DNA from: Amycolatopsis sp. NBC_01488
Lineage (GTDB): Bacteria; Actinomycetota; Actinomycetes; Mycobacteriales; Pseudonocardiaceae
NCBI RefSeq assembly: GCF_036227105.1
Contig: NZ_CP109434.1
Location: 3,042,001-3,106,000, forward strand
Length of the DNA: 64,000 nt
Direction of reading: 5' to 3'
In this document: piece after piece, positions 33,227 through 42,497 of the stretch
Layout: each line of letters opens with the position of its first letter
Numbering within the stretch: the stretch's first letter is position 1
Made by a program: the position numbers and the translations under genes
Notes under the pieces: generated by a model
Told to the model about the DNA's origin: nothing
Databases searched by the model: none
Seen by the model: the letters and a program-made list of their open reading frames with translations, nothing else

Positions 33227-33916
33227 GGCGAGGTACGCGCTGAGCAGGCCGGCCGCGCCGAGCATGGCCAAGCCCCGCGCGGTGAGCCGTTCCTGCCAGG
33301 TCTCCAGTGCGTCGGCCAGGGATTCGGTGCCGCCGGCCGTGCGGACCTGGCCGACCACCGTCGCGATGTGCTCCAGCGGGTAGCCGCCGCGCCTGAGCAG
33401 GTGGGTCAGCTCGGCGTCGCGGATGTCGGCCGGCCGGAAGACCCGGTAGCCGGTCGCGGGGTTGCGCGCCGGGACGAGGATGCCGGCACGCTCCCACGCC
33501 CGGATGGTGGCCGCCGTGACGTCGAGGCGGTGGGCCAGCTCGCCGATCGACCAGTCGGCCCCGGCCGGCCGAGGGGCCGCCTCGGCGGTCAGGTGGCCGA
33601 TGGCCTTGCGCACCGCGTCGAGGGTTTCGCGGTCGCGCAGCAGCTGCAGGTGCCCGCGGTCGACGAGCGTCAAGGCGCGGTCGAGGTCACCGGAGTGGAC
33701 GGCGTGCATGATCCCGCCCGCCGTCGCGTGCCCGTACGCCGTGACCAGCGCGAGGAACGCCCGCAGCGCCGCCGCGTGGGCAGGCGTGTAAACCCGGTAG
33801 CCGCTCGGCGTGCGGGCGGCCGTCGGGAGGAAGCCGTCCTGCTCGTAGTTGCGGACCGCCTGCGTGGAGATGCCGTGCTCGCGGGCGAGGTCAGCAGGTC
33901 TCAACCGAGTGTTCAA
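33215..33916 (-). CDS. MerR-family regulator with two MerR DNA-binding heads
   Basis: 233 residues starting at TTG 33916. Residues 4-70 form one MerR HTH (LRPADLAREHGISTQAVRNY) and residues 142-200 a second (WSIGELAHRLDVTAATIRAW, then GYRVFRPADI). Double-headed regulators of this type are annotated as TioE-like. No cysteine-rich metal-binding tail is present. The gene is divergent from the erythromycin-esterase-like gene with only 17 bases between the starts, so it almost certainly controls it. Its tail overlaps the voltage-sensor gene by 12 bases. Confidence 0.88.
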   Translation of the reverse strand: MNTRLRPADLAREHGISTQAVRNYEQDGFLPTAARTPSGYRVYTPAHAAALRAFLALVTAYGHATAGGIMHAVHSGDLDRALTLVDRGHLQLLRDRETLDAVRKAIGHLTAEAAPRPAGADWSIGELAHRLDVTAATIRAWERAGILVPARNPATGYRVFRPADIRDAELTHLLRRGGYPLEHIATVVGQVRTAGGTESLADALETWQERLTARGLAMLGAAGLLSAYLASQP

Positions 33917-33919
33917 GGA

Positions 33920-33925
33920 TACGAT
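33920..33925 (+). promoter_or_regulatory. Probable -10 element TACGAT of a leaderless transcript
   Basis: TACGAT ends eight bases before the ATG at 33934, as in actinobacterial leaderless genes (TANNNT six to nine bases before the start). No Shine-Dalgarno site fits in the 17-base gap between the divergent starts. Inferred from sequence only. Confidence 0.45.
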
Positions 33926-33933
33926 TCAACCAC

Positions 33934-34926
33934 ATGGACATCACGGACTTCACCGCCGAACTGCTCGCCTTCGGGGAGCCGACGCACTTCGAACCGGCCT
34001 TCGCGCGGATCCGCAACGACCTCTTCGCGCGGCTGGCCGGCCACGGCTTCCGGTCGATCGCGCTGGAGACCGACCGCGTCGCCGCGCTCGACGGCGGGTT
34101 CTCACACGGCTTCGGCGAGGTGCCCGCCAACCGGCAGCTGCTCGCGTGGCTGCGTGAGTACAACGAAACCGCCGGCGAGCCGTTGACCTTCCACGGCTTC
34201 GACGCCCCGGCCGAGACGTTCAGCGCGCCCAGCCCGCGCAGCTACCTCGAACACGTCCGCGACTACCTCGGACTCGACGTCGACGTCGCGGCCCTGACCG
34301 GCGACGACGAACGCTGGAGCCGTTCCGAAGCGATCCTCGACCCGGCCGAATCCCCGGGCGCCACACCGGAGGCCCGCGAGCTGCGGGTGCTCGCCGACGA
34401 CCTGCTCACGACGCTCTACGCTCGCGCGCCTCGGCTCGCCGGGGAGACCGCGTGGGTGCGGGCCAAGGTGCACGCCACCGCCGGGCTCGGCCTGCTGCGC
34501 TACCACGCGGCGTCGGCCCGGCCCGGCGACCGGGACACGAGGATCGCGCGCCTGGCGGGCATGCGCGCGGTTCTCATGGCGCAGAACCTCCTCGACATCC
34601 GCGACATCGAACGTCCGCGAGGCCGGACGCTGGTGTTCGCGCACAACGGCCACCTGGGGTCCGGCGCGGGGGCGATCGTCGCGTCGCTGCTCGGCGACCG
34701 GTACGCGTTCATCGCCGGGAGCCTCGGCCACAGCGAAGCCCTCGGCCTGGCGGAGCCGGCCGCGGACACCTACGAAGGCGTCCTGCAGCGCGACACCGGG
34801 ACGTGGAAGCTGACAGCCGACATCCCCCGCGGCCGCAAGCGCACCGACACCCGGCCCGACCGCGGCTACTTCGGGCTCGACCAGGAGCTGCTCGACAGTG
34901 CCGACGCCGTGCTGCACGTCGCCTAA
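33934..34926 (+). CDS. Erythromycin-esterase-family protein
   Basis: 330 residues. The Ere-type active-site region reads LLAFGEPTHFEPAF with His18, and the later FAHNGHLGSGAG motif matches the second catalytic histidine region of the Ere/SuccDH-like fold. Family members hydrolyse macrolide lactones or other small esters, but many do not confer resistance, so the substrate is open. The divergent double-MerR regulator suggests induction by its own substrate. A hairpin repeat follows immediately (34929). Confidence 0.85.
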   Translation: MDITDFTAELLAFGEPTHFEPAFARIRNDLFARLAGHGFRSIALETDRVAALDGGFSHGFGEVPANRQLLAWLREYNETAGEPLTFHGFDAPAETFSAPSPRSYLEHVRDYLGLDVDVAALTGDDERWSRSEAILDPAESPGATPEARELRVLADDLLTTLYARAPRLAGETAWVRAKVHATAGLGLLRYHAASARPGDRDTRIARLAGMRAVLMAQNLLDIRDIERPRGRTLVFAHNGHLGSGAGAIVASLLGDRYAFIAGSLGHSEALGLAEPAADTYEGVLQRDTGTWKLTADIPRGRKRTDTRPDRGYFGLDQELLDSADAVLHVA

Positions 34927-34928
34927 CA

Positions 34929-34976
34929 GGTCGTGAGTGAGAAACAGTGTTCTAACCCTGTTTCCCACTCACGACC
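34929..34976. repeat. Dispersed stem-loop repeat, copy A
   Basis: A 48-base hairpin: arms 34929-34947 and 34958-34976 (19 bases, one mismatch), core GTCGTGAGTGAGAAACAG. It lies two bases after the erythromycin-esterase stop and 17 before the stop of the convergent beta-helix gene. It is about 90% identical to copy B at 43435, so it is a repeated element, probably acting as a bidirectional terminator. Confidence 0.9.
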
Positions 34977-34992
34977 AGTCGCGGCAGACCGC

Positions 34993-37320
34993 TTACGGGT
35001 AGCTCACCACGTTCACCGGCACCGTGCCCGAAGGCGTGGTGCCACCGGTGTCGTTGATGACGTGCGTGATCGTGCCGCGGTAGTTGAGCGAAACCGTCAG
35101 CAGGCTGTGGAACTTCACGCCGCTGGTGTTCGGCACCTCGAACGCGTGGTAGCTGGACACCGCCGGGTTCGTGTCGAAGAAGCAGTAGCTCCCGAGACCC
35201 CAGGCCTCATGCGAGGTCACGTTCGCCCCGACCTTGTAGGCCGCGTACCCCGCGACCCCCGATGGCGCGTTCCACGACGCCTGGTTCGGCACGTCGTAGG
35301 GCATTTCGTTCTGGAAGAAGATCGTCTTCCCGCCCTGGCCGTTCCAGACCACCTGGTACTTCTGGTAGTGCTCGACGAACAGGCCGGTCGCCGTCACGTT
35401 CGCGCCGTTGACCGTGAGCCCGGTGTCGGCCGTGTTGGTGGTCCAGCCGACCGTGCCCGCGTTGCCGTGGTCGGCCCGCCACGCCCAGATGTGGTCGATG
35501 ATCGTGTTGGCGCTGTTGACGACCAGGCTGTTCGTCGCCTTGCCGGCGAGCTCGCCGCCGATCCGGAAGAAGACGTCCTGGACCGTCGTCGGGTTCGACG
35601 CGTGCGACGCCGACGACCCGGACTGGCCGACCGTGAGCAGCGCCTGCGAGTTCGCCGTGCCCGCGTCGAAGAGCAGGCCCTTGAGCCGGACACCGTCCAC
35701 ATCGGACACCTGCATCGCGTTGACGCCGTTGTCGGGCACCAGCGTCGGGTAGCCGATGCCGAGGATCGTCGTGCCGGCGCGGGTCACGTTGAGCGTCTGG
35801 TCGAGGTGGTAGATGCCCGGCGTGAAGAACAGGTTGCAGCCCGCCGCGAGCGCGTTGTTGATCGACGCGGCCGTGTCACCGGCCTTGACGACGTAGAACT
35901 GGCTCATCGGCGCCGACGTCCCGGGGGTGCTGCCGCTCGCCCAGCTCGGGCCGGAGGCGTTGGTGCGCAGGGAAGGCAGGAACACGCGGTACTTGCCGGT
36001 GCCGTCGACGTAGAGGTAGGGCACGTCACGGGACACGGGCGTGGTCGCCAGCGTGGTCTCCGGCGGGTTCGGGAACGTGTTCGCCGGCGCGCCGCTCGTG
36101 CCGGAGAAGACCATGTTCCACACGCCGCCGTTCCAGCTGCCGAGCGCCGAGTCGCGGGTGTACCACTGCTGCTGCGAAACCGACGCGGCCTGGCCGGACA
36201 CCTTCGTGTCGGCGATGTAGCCGCCGCTGGCGTAGCCGTAGCTCGCCGGGTACAGCTGCAGCCCGCCGCGGACGTCCATCCGGCGGAACGGCGCGGCCTG
36301 CGCGACCGCCCAGCGGTCGTTGCCGCTGGAGGGGTTGACGGCCATGTTCTCCGCCGAGCGCCAGAAGTTCTGCAGCGCGACGCCGTTGTCGGACGGGTTG
36401 AACGCGTCCACGGTGATGTCGCCGTTGATCACGACGTCGTCCGGGTTCTGGCCCAGGCCCGCCACCGACGTATAGAAGCCGACGTTGTCGTGCACGCCGT
36501 AGGTGCCCGGCTTGAAGAGGTGGGCGACGCGCCGGTCGGCGAACTGCGCCGTCTGCGTGTCCTTTTGGTTGTTGAAGTCGGTGTCGAGCTGCGCCTGGAT
36601 GGTCGCCGCGGACATGCTCGGGTCGAAGATCCGCACGTTCGGGCCGAAGTTCGGGGTGTCCGACTGCGTCGGGCAGCCCGCCTGGGTGCCGATCGTGTAG
36701 CTCGCGCTCGACACCGCGGAGTTCGTCGAACCGGACTTGAGCGCGATCGCGTTGACCGTGCGGGAGTTCGGGACGCTGATCGGTCCACTGTAGAGCGCCG
36801 AGGACGCGGTGGGCGTCGAACCGTCCACTGTGTACCGGATGGTGGCGCCCGCGGTGGCGCTGCTGATGGTCACCGTCTGGGCGGTGGAATACGTGCCGCC
36901 GGGCGGGCTGAACGTGGGCGCCGCGACCGTCGTCGTGCCACCGCCGCCCACGGTGTAGGTGAAGTGCGGGGTGTCGTACTGCGGGCCGCTCTTCTCGTAG
37001 GTGAACCAGTAGTCGAGGACGTTGCCGCTGCTCAGGCCGCCGACGGTGGTGCGCCAGGTGCCGGAGCCGTTGGTCATCCGGATGTTCTGCTGGCCCAGGC
37101 CCGGCACGCCGGTGTAGTGGACGTCCACGTACAGCGCGGGGGTGGTCGGGGTGAAGTTGAGCTGCACCTGCGTCGAGCTCAGCTGCGTGACGCTCTGCGT
37201 GTAGTCGTCCGCGGCGAGCGCGGCGGGGGCGGTGAGCCCGGCGCCGAGCAGCAGGGCCGCCGCGATGAGGGTGACGACGCCGCGCCGGCGCCGTCGAAGC
37301 TTGCCAAAGGTCCGGTTCAC
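34993..37320 (-). CDS. Secreted CBM56-like / chitobiase-C / beta-helix protein
   Basis: 775 residues from GTG 37320 with GGAGG upstream (the frame is open further but unsupported). A signal peptide (about 1-36) is followed by a CBM56-like beta-glucan-binding domain (DDYTQSVTQLSSTQVQLNF), a chitobiase/hexosaminidase C-terminal-like domain (FSPPGGTYSTAQTVTISSAT), and from about 220 a long right-handed beta-helix like GH55 or pectate-lyase folds (FKPGTYGVHDNVGFYTSVAG). Related Streptomyces proteins are often labelled 'adenylyl cyclase' without basis. A secreted polysaccharide-acting enzyme is likely. A DasR-like site precedes it. Confidence 0.8.
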   Translation of the reverse strand: MNRTFGKLRRRRRGVVTLIAAALLLGAGLTAPAALAADDYTQSVTQLSSTQVQLNFTPTTPALYVDVHYTGVPGLGQQNIRMTNGSGTWRTTVGGLSSGNVLDYWFTYEKSGPQYDTPHFTYTVGGGGTTTVAAPTFSPPGGTYSTAQTVTISSATAGATIRYTVDGSTPTASSALYSGPISVPNSRTVNAIALKSGSTNSAVSSASYTIGTQAGCPTQSDTPNFGPNVRIFDPSMSAATIQAQLDTDFNNQKDTQTAQFADRRVAHLFKPGTYGVHDNVGFYTSVAGLGQNPDDVVINGDITVDAFNPSDNGVALQNFWRSAENMAVNPSSGNDRWAVAQAAPFRRMDVRGGLQLYPASYGYASGGYIADTKVSGQAASVSQQQWYTRDSALGSWNGGVWNMVFSGTSGAPANTFPNPPETTLATTPVSRDVPYLYVDGTGKYRVFLPSLRTNASGPSWASGSTPGTSAPMSQFYVVKAGDTAASINNALAAGCNLFFTPGIYHLDQTLNVTRAGTTILGIGYPTLVPDNGVNAMQVSDVDGVRLKGLLFDAGTANSQALLTVGQSGSSASHASNPTTVQDVFFRIGGELAGKATNSLVVNSANTIIDHIWAWRADHGNAGTVGWTTNTADTGLTVNGANVTATGLFVEHYQKYQVVWNGQGGKTIFFQNEMPYDVPNQASWNAPSGVAGYAAYKVGANVTSHEAWGLGSYCFFDTNPAVSSYHAFEVPNTSGVKFHSLLTVSLNYRGTITHVINDTGGTTPSGTVPVNVVSYP

Positions 37321-37417
37321 GCCGTGACACCTCCGCCGTTGGGGATCCACGAGCATTTGTTGCGAGTCACAACAAAGTAGCTCCCGCTCAGCGGAGCTTC
37401 GGTCACTTTTTGGTAAC

Positions 37418-37433
37418 AGTTGTCTGGACCAAT
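37418..37433. promoter_or_regulatory. DasR-box-like (dre) sequence
   Basis: AGTTGTCTGGACCAAT matches the dre consensus A(C/G)TGGTCTAGACCA(C/G)T at 13 of 16 positions. It lies 98 bases upstream of the beta-helix gene and 154 before the divergent S53 peptidase. DasR responds to N-acetylglucosamine phosphate, fitting a secreted glycan-active enzyme. A one-hit consensus match, so tentative. Confidence 0.4.
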
Positions 37434-37586
37434 CACGCGGCCGGGTGAGACGTTGTGGGGCCGATGGTCCGGTTTGCCGCGTAGTGGGCGAATCACTGAA
37501 CCGAGAAACATCCATCAGGCGGGTGACCCTGAACGAGTGACATGCGACGATCCCGTGCCACACCCGGTCCCCTACCGAGGAGTAGC

Positions 37587-38828
37587 ATGGCGCCTTCGCG
37601 TGCAAAACGGCTGTTCCGGTCCCTCGTCGCCCTCTCCCTCGTCGCGGCCCCGCTGTCGGTCGCCGCGGCCTCACCCGCCGAAGCCGCGCCGCTGAAGAGC
37701 GGCGGCGTGGTCAACTTCAGCTGTGCGACCTCCGGCAAGTTCCACTGCCTCGGCAAGGCGATCCGCTCGCCGAAGGGCAACGGGCCGCTGGTCACCGCCA
37801 CCCCGGTCGGCTACGGACCGGCCGAGATCCAGGCCGCGTACAACCTCGGCGGCCTGCACTCGAACGGCAGGACGGTCGCCATCGTCGACGCCCAGGACGC
37901 GCCGACGGCGGAGGCGGACCTCGCGAAGTTCCGTTCGGCGCGCGGGCTTTCGGCCTGCACCACCGCCAACGGCTGCTTCAAGAAGGTCAACCAGAACGGC
38001 GCGGCGAGCCCGCTGCCCACGCCCGACTACGGCTGGGCCGAAGAGATCAGCCTCGACCTCGACGCGGTGTCGGCGACCTGCCCGGACTGCAAGATCCTGT
38101 TGGTGGAAGCCAATTCCCCGGACACCGACCCGCTGATGACGGCGGTCGACACAGCCGCGGCGACGCCGGGCGTGGTGGCGATCTCCAACAGCTACGGCGG
38201 CCCCGAGGACTCGACGATCCTGGCCGCCGACGCGCACCTCAACCACCCGGGCATCGCGGTCACGGCGTCCTCCGGTGACTCCGGCTACGGCGTCAGCTGG
38301 CCGGCTTCGTCGCCGTACGTCACGTCGGTGGGCGGCACGACGCTGAAGAAGGCGACGAGCACCCCGCGCGGCTGGACCGAGACGGCGTGGAACGGCAGCG
38401 GCAGCGGATGTTCGACGCTGGAAGCGAAGCCGTCGTGGCAGCACGACACCGGCTGTGCGAAGAGGACGGTCGCGGACGTCTCGGCGGACGCGGACCCGGC
38501 GACCGGGCTCGGCGTCTACGACACGTACAACAGCTGCGGCAGCTCGTCGTGGTGCGACTTCCTGCTGGCGCTGGGCCTCGCCCAGGGCGCCGACGGCTGG
38601 GTGCAGGTGGGCGGCACGAGCTTGTCGTCGCCGGTGATCGCGAGCGTGTACGCGCTGGCGGGGAACTCGGTGACGTCGGGGTCGTACCCGTACGCGCACA
38701 CGGCCGGGCTGAACGACGTGACATCGGGCTCGAACGGCAGCTGCGGCGGCAGCTACCTCTGCACGGCCGGCGCCGGCTACGACGGGCCGACCGGCCTGGG
38801 CACGCCGAACGGCACGTCCGCCTTCTGA
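37587..38828 (+). CDS. Secreted S53 (sedolisin-type) serine-carboxyl peptidase
   Basis: 413 residues from ATG 37587 (GAGGAG upstream). A signal peptide ends near residue 33 (ASPAEAA). The S53 catalytic set is visible: Glu153 and Asp157 in WAEEISLDLD, Asp231 in SSGDSGYG, and Ser345 in VGGTSLSSPV. A late GYDGPTGLGTPNG forms the calcium site typical of the family. The usual long pro-domain is absent, leaving only about 35 residues after the signal, so this is a short, S8/S53-intermediate form. Probably an extracellular nutrient protease. A strong hairpin terminator follows. Confidence 0.9.
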   Translation: MAPSRAKRLFRSLVALSLVAAPLSVAAASPAEAAPLKSGGVVNFSCATSGKFHCLGKAIRSPKGNGPLVTATPVGYGPAEIQAAYNLGGLHSNGRTVAIVDAQDAPTAEADLAKFRSARGLSACTTANGCFKKVNQNGAASPLPTPDYGWAEEISLDLDAVSATCPDCKILLVEANSPDTDPLMTAVDTAAATPGVVAISNSYGGPEDSTILAADAHLNHPGIAVTASSGDSGYGVSWPASSPYVTSVGGTTLKKATSTPRGWTETAWNGSGSGCSTLEAKPSWQHDTGCAKRTVADVSADADPATGLGVYDTYNSCGSSSWCDFLLALGLAQGADGWVQVGGTSLSSPVIASVYALAGNSVTSGSYPYAHTAGLNDVTSGSNGSCGGSYLCTAGAGYDGPTGLGTPNGTSAF

Positions 38829-38843
38829 CGCACGGCGAACCGT

Positions 38844-38876
38844 GGGGGCCACCTCGGCGACTTCGAGGTGGCCCCC
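38844..38876. terminator. Strong hairpin terminator after the S53 peptidase gene
   Basis: Perfect 13-base arms (GGGGGCCACCTCG at 38844-38856 and its complement at 38864-38876) with a 7-base loop, 15 bases after the stop. No T-run, as is usual in these genomes. Confidence 0.75.
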
Positions 38877-38954
38877 CGTCGTGCGTCCTCCACGGACGGG
38901 TGACGTTCGCGTGCGGCATTTTCGCGCGTCGCGGCGCGGGGTAAGGATGTCTGC

Positions 38955-39575
38955 ATGCTGGACACCGAAGTGCTGTCGCGGGCGGCTCCGCGGGCGCTCG
39001 ACGTCGCCACTCCGCTCGGTGACGTGCGGTTCGCCGTGCGGATCGGGGGCTGGGACGTGCCCTCGAGACCCGAGCACACCTGGGGGCTCGATTCCGGCGC
39101 GCGGCTGTGCCGGTGGCGGCACCAGTCCGTCCGGCTCGACGTGGTCTCCGGGACCACCACGCCCGAGCAGCCCGGCGTCACCCGGGAGACCGTCGTCTTC
39201 CGGGTGCTGGCCCGGGAAGCGCTCAGCGAGTTCGTCGTCCAGGCCGAGCTGAGCGGGGCGCCCGAGGACGTCGAGGCCGGCGAAGGCGCCTTCACCGCCA
39301 GGACCGCCGACGCCGTCGTGAGCGTCGGCGGTCCCGGCGTCGAAGAGCTGCGCCACTGCTCCCGGGCCGGGCAGCATGTGCCGCCGTACTGGTCGAGGCA
39401 GCTGGCCGACGCCGTCGAGCTCGACGGGGCGCGGCTCACCTGGCAGCTGCCCGGTGTCGACCGCGGGGACTACGCCGAGCTGTGGGTCTCCGTCGCCTGG
39501 AGTGCAGCGGGCGGCGACCCGGGCCGTGCCGTCGACGTCGACCCGGCCCGGGTGCTGCGCGAGTTAACCCAGTGA
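38955..39575 (+). CDS. Hypothetical cytoplasmic protein
   Basis: 206 residues from ATG 38955. No signal peptide, no membrane segment, mixed alpha/beta composition with several Trp and Arg residues (GLDSGARLCRWRHQSVRLDV). The C-terminal half has PYWSRQLADAVELDGARL then TWQLPGVDRGDYAELWVSVA, a beta-sandwich-like pattern. No family recognised. Its last 12 bases overlap the convergent fucosidase gene. Confidence 0.55.
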   Translation: MLDTEVLSRAAPRALDVATPLGDVRFAVRIGGWDVPSRPEHTWGLDSGARLCRWRHQSVRLDVVSGTTTPEQPGVTRETVVFRVLAREALSEFVVQAELSGAPEDVEAGEGAFTARTADAVVSVGGPGVEELRHCSRAGQHVPPYWSRQLADAVELDGARLTWQLPGVDRGDYAELWVSVAWSAAGGDPGRAVDVDPARVLRELTQ

Positions 39576-42404
39576 AATCCGGTCCAGGTCCGGGGCGCCG
39601 TCCCGGTCGTTGCCGATCCGGATCACGTTGGCGCCCGCGTTCAGCGTCACCGGGACCGACGTGGTGTACGGCGTGCTGTTGCCGACGCCGCTGACCTTCA
39701 CCTCCACCGGCGCGCCGCCGTTCACCGACACGAAGTACGACCGGTCGCCGTTGACGGTGAAGTCGAGGTAGAGCAGGTACTGCCCGGCCGCGCCGACGGT
39801 GACGTCCGGGAACGTGACCGCCGCGCCCGCGCTGCCGCCGATGTTGCGCACCTTCTGCCCGCCCGAGCACGACGAGCAGCTCGTGACGCCGGCGTCGCCG
39901 ATGTCGTTGGCCGAGTCCTCCGCCTCGCGCATGAACACCCGGTCCGCCGGACGCGGTCTCACCTGCACCGGCTTGCTCACCGACTTCGCCCGCCCGAGCG
40001 TCGTGAACGACGCCGTGACCGGGATGGTCGCGGCCTGGGCGGCCGGGGCCGTCACCGTCCACGATCCACTCAGGACCTGGCCGAGCCGCAGGTTCGACGC
40101 GGTCACCGGGGCACCTTGGAGCGTCCAGCCCGCCGGGACGACCGGAGCGAGGGACACCTGGTCGATCGGGTCGTCGACGTCGAGCCGCAGCGACGCGGTG
40201 ACCGTCAACGACTGCTGACCCGGCGAAACCCATTGCACACCAGCGGGTTTCACGGTCAACGTCGTCGTCGGCGTGTACGACTCGGGTGGCAGCGGCGCCA
40301 CCGCGATCCGGTCGAGAGCCGCCGTCCCGGACACCTTGATCGTGTTCGGTCCGGCGTTGAGCGGCACCGGGATCGCCGTCGAGGTCACCACTCCGGGCGC
40401 CGACGGCGGGATCGTGACCGCGATCGGGGCCGCGCCGTTCACGCTCACCGAAAGCGCGCCCGGCCCCGTCGTGTCCAGCTGCAACCGCGAGGGACCCGAC
40501 GCCGGGACGTCCCGGAAGGTGACCGCGCCGCGGTCGAGCCCGGTGACCTCGGCCGTGCCCGAGCACGCTTCGCACCACACCGGCGATGCCTTGCCGTCGA
40601 AGCCGTTGTGCCACGACTCCGCTTCCAAGGGAACCTCGCCGCGGGGATCGGGGTAGCCGTAGGCGACATCGATCTCGTCGAGTGCGAGCTGCTGGAAGAA
40701 CGGCTTGGCCTGCGGGCCGGACCACGTGTTCAGCACCTCGAGCTTGAGGTAGCGCGCGTGCACCTCGCCGACGTCGACGAACTGGACGCCGCGGGTGCTC
40801 GGCAGGGCGCCGGTACGCACCGGCTGTCCCCAGTTCTTCCCGTCGTCACTGGCGTAGACGCGGTAGTCCTTGATCCGCGCGGAATCCTCGGCGCGGCCGA
40901 AGGACTCGCGCGCCGCCGTCGGCGACGACTCGCGCTCGTGCACCGCCAGGTAGGCCGTCGACCGCTTCTTGCCCAGGTCCAGCGTCACCGACACCGGCTG
41001 CCGGCCACCCGCGTCCCAGTAGTTCAGATAGCTGCCGTCGACGAGGTTCGACGCCGGATGACCGGGCGCCGACGCCGACGCGGTCGCCGTGATCGTGCTC
41101 TTGTCGTAGAAGTACTGCTGTCCGGCGGTGTCCACTTTGAACACGGTGTCGTAGGTGTCCCAGTCCGTGATGTCCAGAATGGACAGATAACCGCCGGACT
41201 GAGCGAACTTCACCGGCTTGCCGGTGCGCACGTCGGACACGCCGGTGACGCGGTAACCGTTGTCGCGCAAGCGGACCAGGTTCGTCGACGGCCGGGTGAC
41301 GACGTGCACGTACTGCGTCTTCGCCCCGGGCTTGACGGTGATGACGCCGTGCGCGCCGTCGTTCCAGAAGCCGGGTTGCAGGCCGCCGTACATGTAGCCG
41401 CCGCCTTCGGTGCCCTGCAGCGACTCCTTGATCGGCTGCGTCCAGGACGCCATGAAGTTGTTGAACGCCTCCTGCTGCGGCGGGAACTTCCCGTTCAGCA
41501 TGGCGGTTTCGGCCATCAGCGACTTGATCGACGAGCCCGCGTTCGTGATGTAGCGGCCGGTGGAGAGCCGGACGTCGACGGCCTGGTCGCCGCCGCTGTA
41601 CCACCAGTCGCCGTTGGTCGGCAGCTTGTAGTCGGCCTCGGTGAGCCGCGGCATCGGCGTGTAGATCGCCTGCGGGTAGTCGTAGGACGGCGTCATGCCG
41701 GTCTTCTGCTCGTTGCTGACCGTGTCCATGATCGGCGTGTCCTCGTTGTTGTTGCTCAGCAACCAGGACGGCCGCTTCTCGCGGATGTGCTCGTAGAGCC
41801 CGTGCTGCTCCCAGTACTCGTTGTCGTTGTCGATCCAGAACCCGGCGAGGTCCGAGTAGCGGTCCATGACCTCGTCGAACAGGTCGTAGCTGAACTCGCC
41901 GAAGCCGGGACGGGTGGTCAGGTCGACCGGGTGGCCCTTGTACGCCGAGTAGGCGGCCGAGTCGAGCGACTCGTGGCCGCTTTCGTTGTGCCACTGGGGA
42001 TCGTCGGTCATGTAGAGCATCACGCGGACGCCCTTGGCCTTGCCCGCGGCGATCAGCTCGCCGAGGAAGTCACGCTGGGTCGAGCAACTGCCGGGGATCT
42101 TCGACGGCCACGGCCGCGCGTAGCCCAGCCGGCTGTGGAAGGTGGTGAGGACGACGTAGGACGCGCCGAGCTTCGTCGCCTCGTCGATCCAGTAGTCCGG
42201 CGTCCAGCCGCCGGCGGTGACATCGTGTTCCCAGGCGGCGCAGTCGGTGTGCCGCGGCGCGGTGAACATACCCCAGTGCAGGAACAGCCCGGCCGTCGAA
42301 GCCCGCAGCCAGTCCTGGCGCGGGTTGAACAGCTCGGCGTTCGCCGGGGTGACCAGGCTCGCCAGCAGCACGATGACCGCGGCGAGGCAGGCTCGGACTC
42401 TCAT
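39564..42404 (-). CDS. Secreted GH29 alpha-L-fucosidase with C-terminal binding modules
   Basis: 946 residues. A signal peptide (1-23) is followed by a GH29 barrel: LFLHWGMFTAP near 40-50, FHSRLGYARPWPS, and the nucleophile strand GFWIDNDNE with Asp192. An F5/8-type C module (PASNLVDGSYLNYWDAGG, about 440-580), a NEW3-like beta-sandwich (about 735-830), and a CBM6/35-like end with CSSCSGGQ follow. It would release fucose from glycans outside the cell. The exact linkage is unknown. Some GH29-like proteins carry substituted acids, so activity is a prediction. Confidence 0.88.
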   Translation of the reverse strand: MRVRACLAAVIVLLASLVTPANAELFNPRQDWLRASTAGLFLHWGMFTAPRHTDCAAWEHDVTAGGWTPDYWIDEATKLGASYVVLTTFHSRLGYARPWPSKIPGSCSTQRDFLGELIAAGKAKGVRVMLYMTDDPQWHNESGHESLDSAAYSAYKGHPVDLTTRPGFGEFSYDLFDEVMDRYSDLAGFWIDNDNEYWEQHGLYEHIREKRPSWLLSNNNEDTPIMDTVSNEQKTGMTPSYDYPQAIYTPMPRLTEADYKLPTNGDWWYSGGDQAVDVRLSTGRYITNAGSSIKSLMAETAMLNGKFPPQQEAFNNFMASWTQPIKESLQGTEGGGYMYGGLQPGFWNDGAHGVITVKPGAKTQYVHVVTRPSTNLVRLRDNGYRVTGVSDVRTGKPVKFAQSGGYLSILDITDWDTYDTVFKVDTAGQQYFYDKSTITATASASAPGHPASNLVDGSYLNYWDAGGRQPVSVTLDLGKKRSTAYLAVHERESSPTAARESFGRAEDSARIKDYRVYASDDGKNWGQPVRTGALPSTRGVQFVDVGEVHARYLKLEVLNTWSGPQAKPFFQQLALDEIDVAYGYPDPRGEVPLEAESWHNGFDGKASPVWCEACSGTAEVTGLDRGAVTFRDVPASGPSRLQLDTTGPGALSVSVNGAAPIAVTIPPSAPGVVTSTAIPVPLNAGPNTIKVSGTAALDRIAVAPLPPESYTPTTTLTVKPAGVQWVSPGQQSLTVTASLRLDVDDPIDQVSLAPVVPAGWTLQGAPVTASNLRLGQVLSGSWTVTAPAAQAATIPVTASFTTLGRAKSVSKPVQVRPRPADRVFMREAEDSANDIGDAGVTSCSSCSGGQKVRNIGGSAGAAVTFPDVTVGAAGQYLLYLDFTVNGDRSYFVSVNGGAPVEVKVSGVGNSTPYTTSVPVTLNAGANVIRIGNDRDGAPDLDRISLG

Positions 42405-42431
42405 GGCCGCTCCTTCGTCGGAGAGGTCCGA

Positions 42432-42460
42432 TGATTATGCGGTCATATATCGTACGTCAA
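42432..42460 (-). promoter_or_regulatory. Sigma-70-like promoter for the fucosidase gene
   Basis: On the minus strand TTGACG (42460-42455) and TAATCA (42437-42432) are 17 bases apart, ending about 27 bases before the ATG at 42404. The block is unusually AT-rich for this window (CATATAT), which adds support. Confidence 0.4.
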
Positions 42461-42497
42461 GGGCAGATGCCGCTGAGCGGGATGCAGTCGTCAGACC

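Noticed and set aside
33934..34926. Confident macrolide-resistance gene
   Set aside because: The family includes many non-resistance hydrolases, and no other resistance gene is nearby.
34993..37320. Adenylate cyclase annotation often attached to relatives of the beta-helix protein
   Set aside because: I see no cyclase catalytic motif; the domains are carbohydrate-binding and beta-helix.
34933..37380. 815-codon plus-strand frame over the beta-helix gene
   Set aside because: Antisense shadow caused by high GC; the composition is Arg/Val/Gly-rich and the minus strand has a signal peptide and domains.
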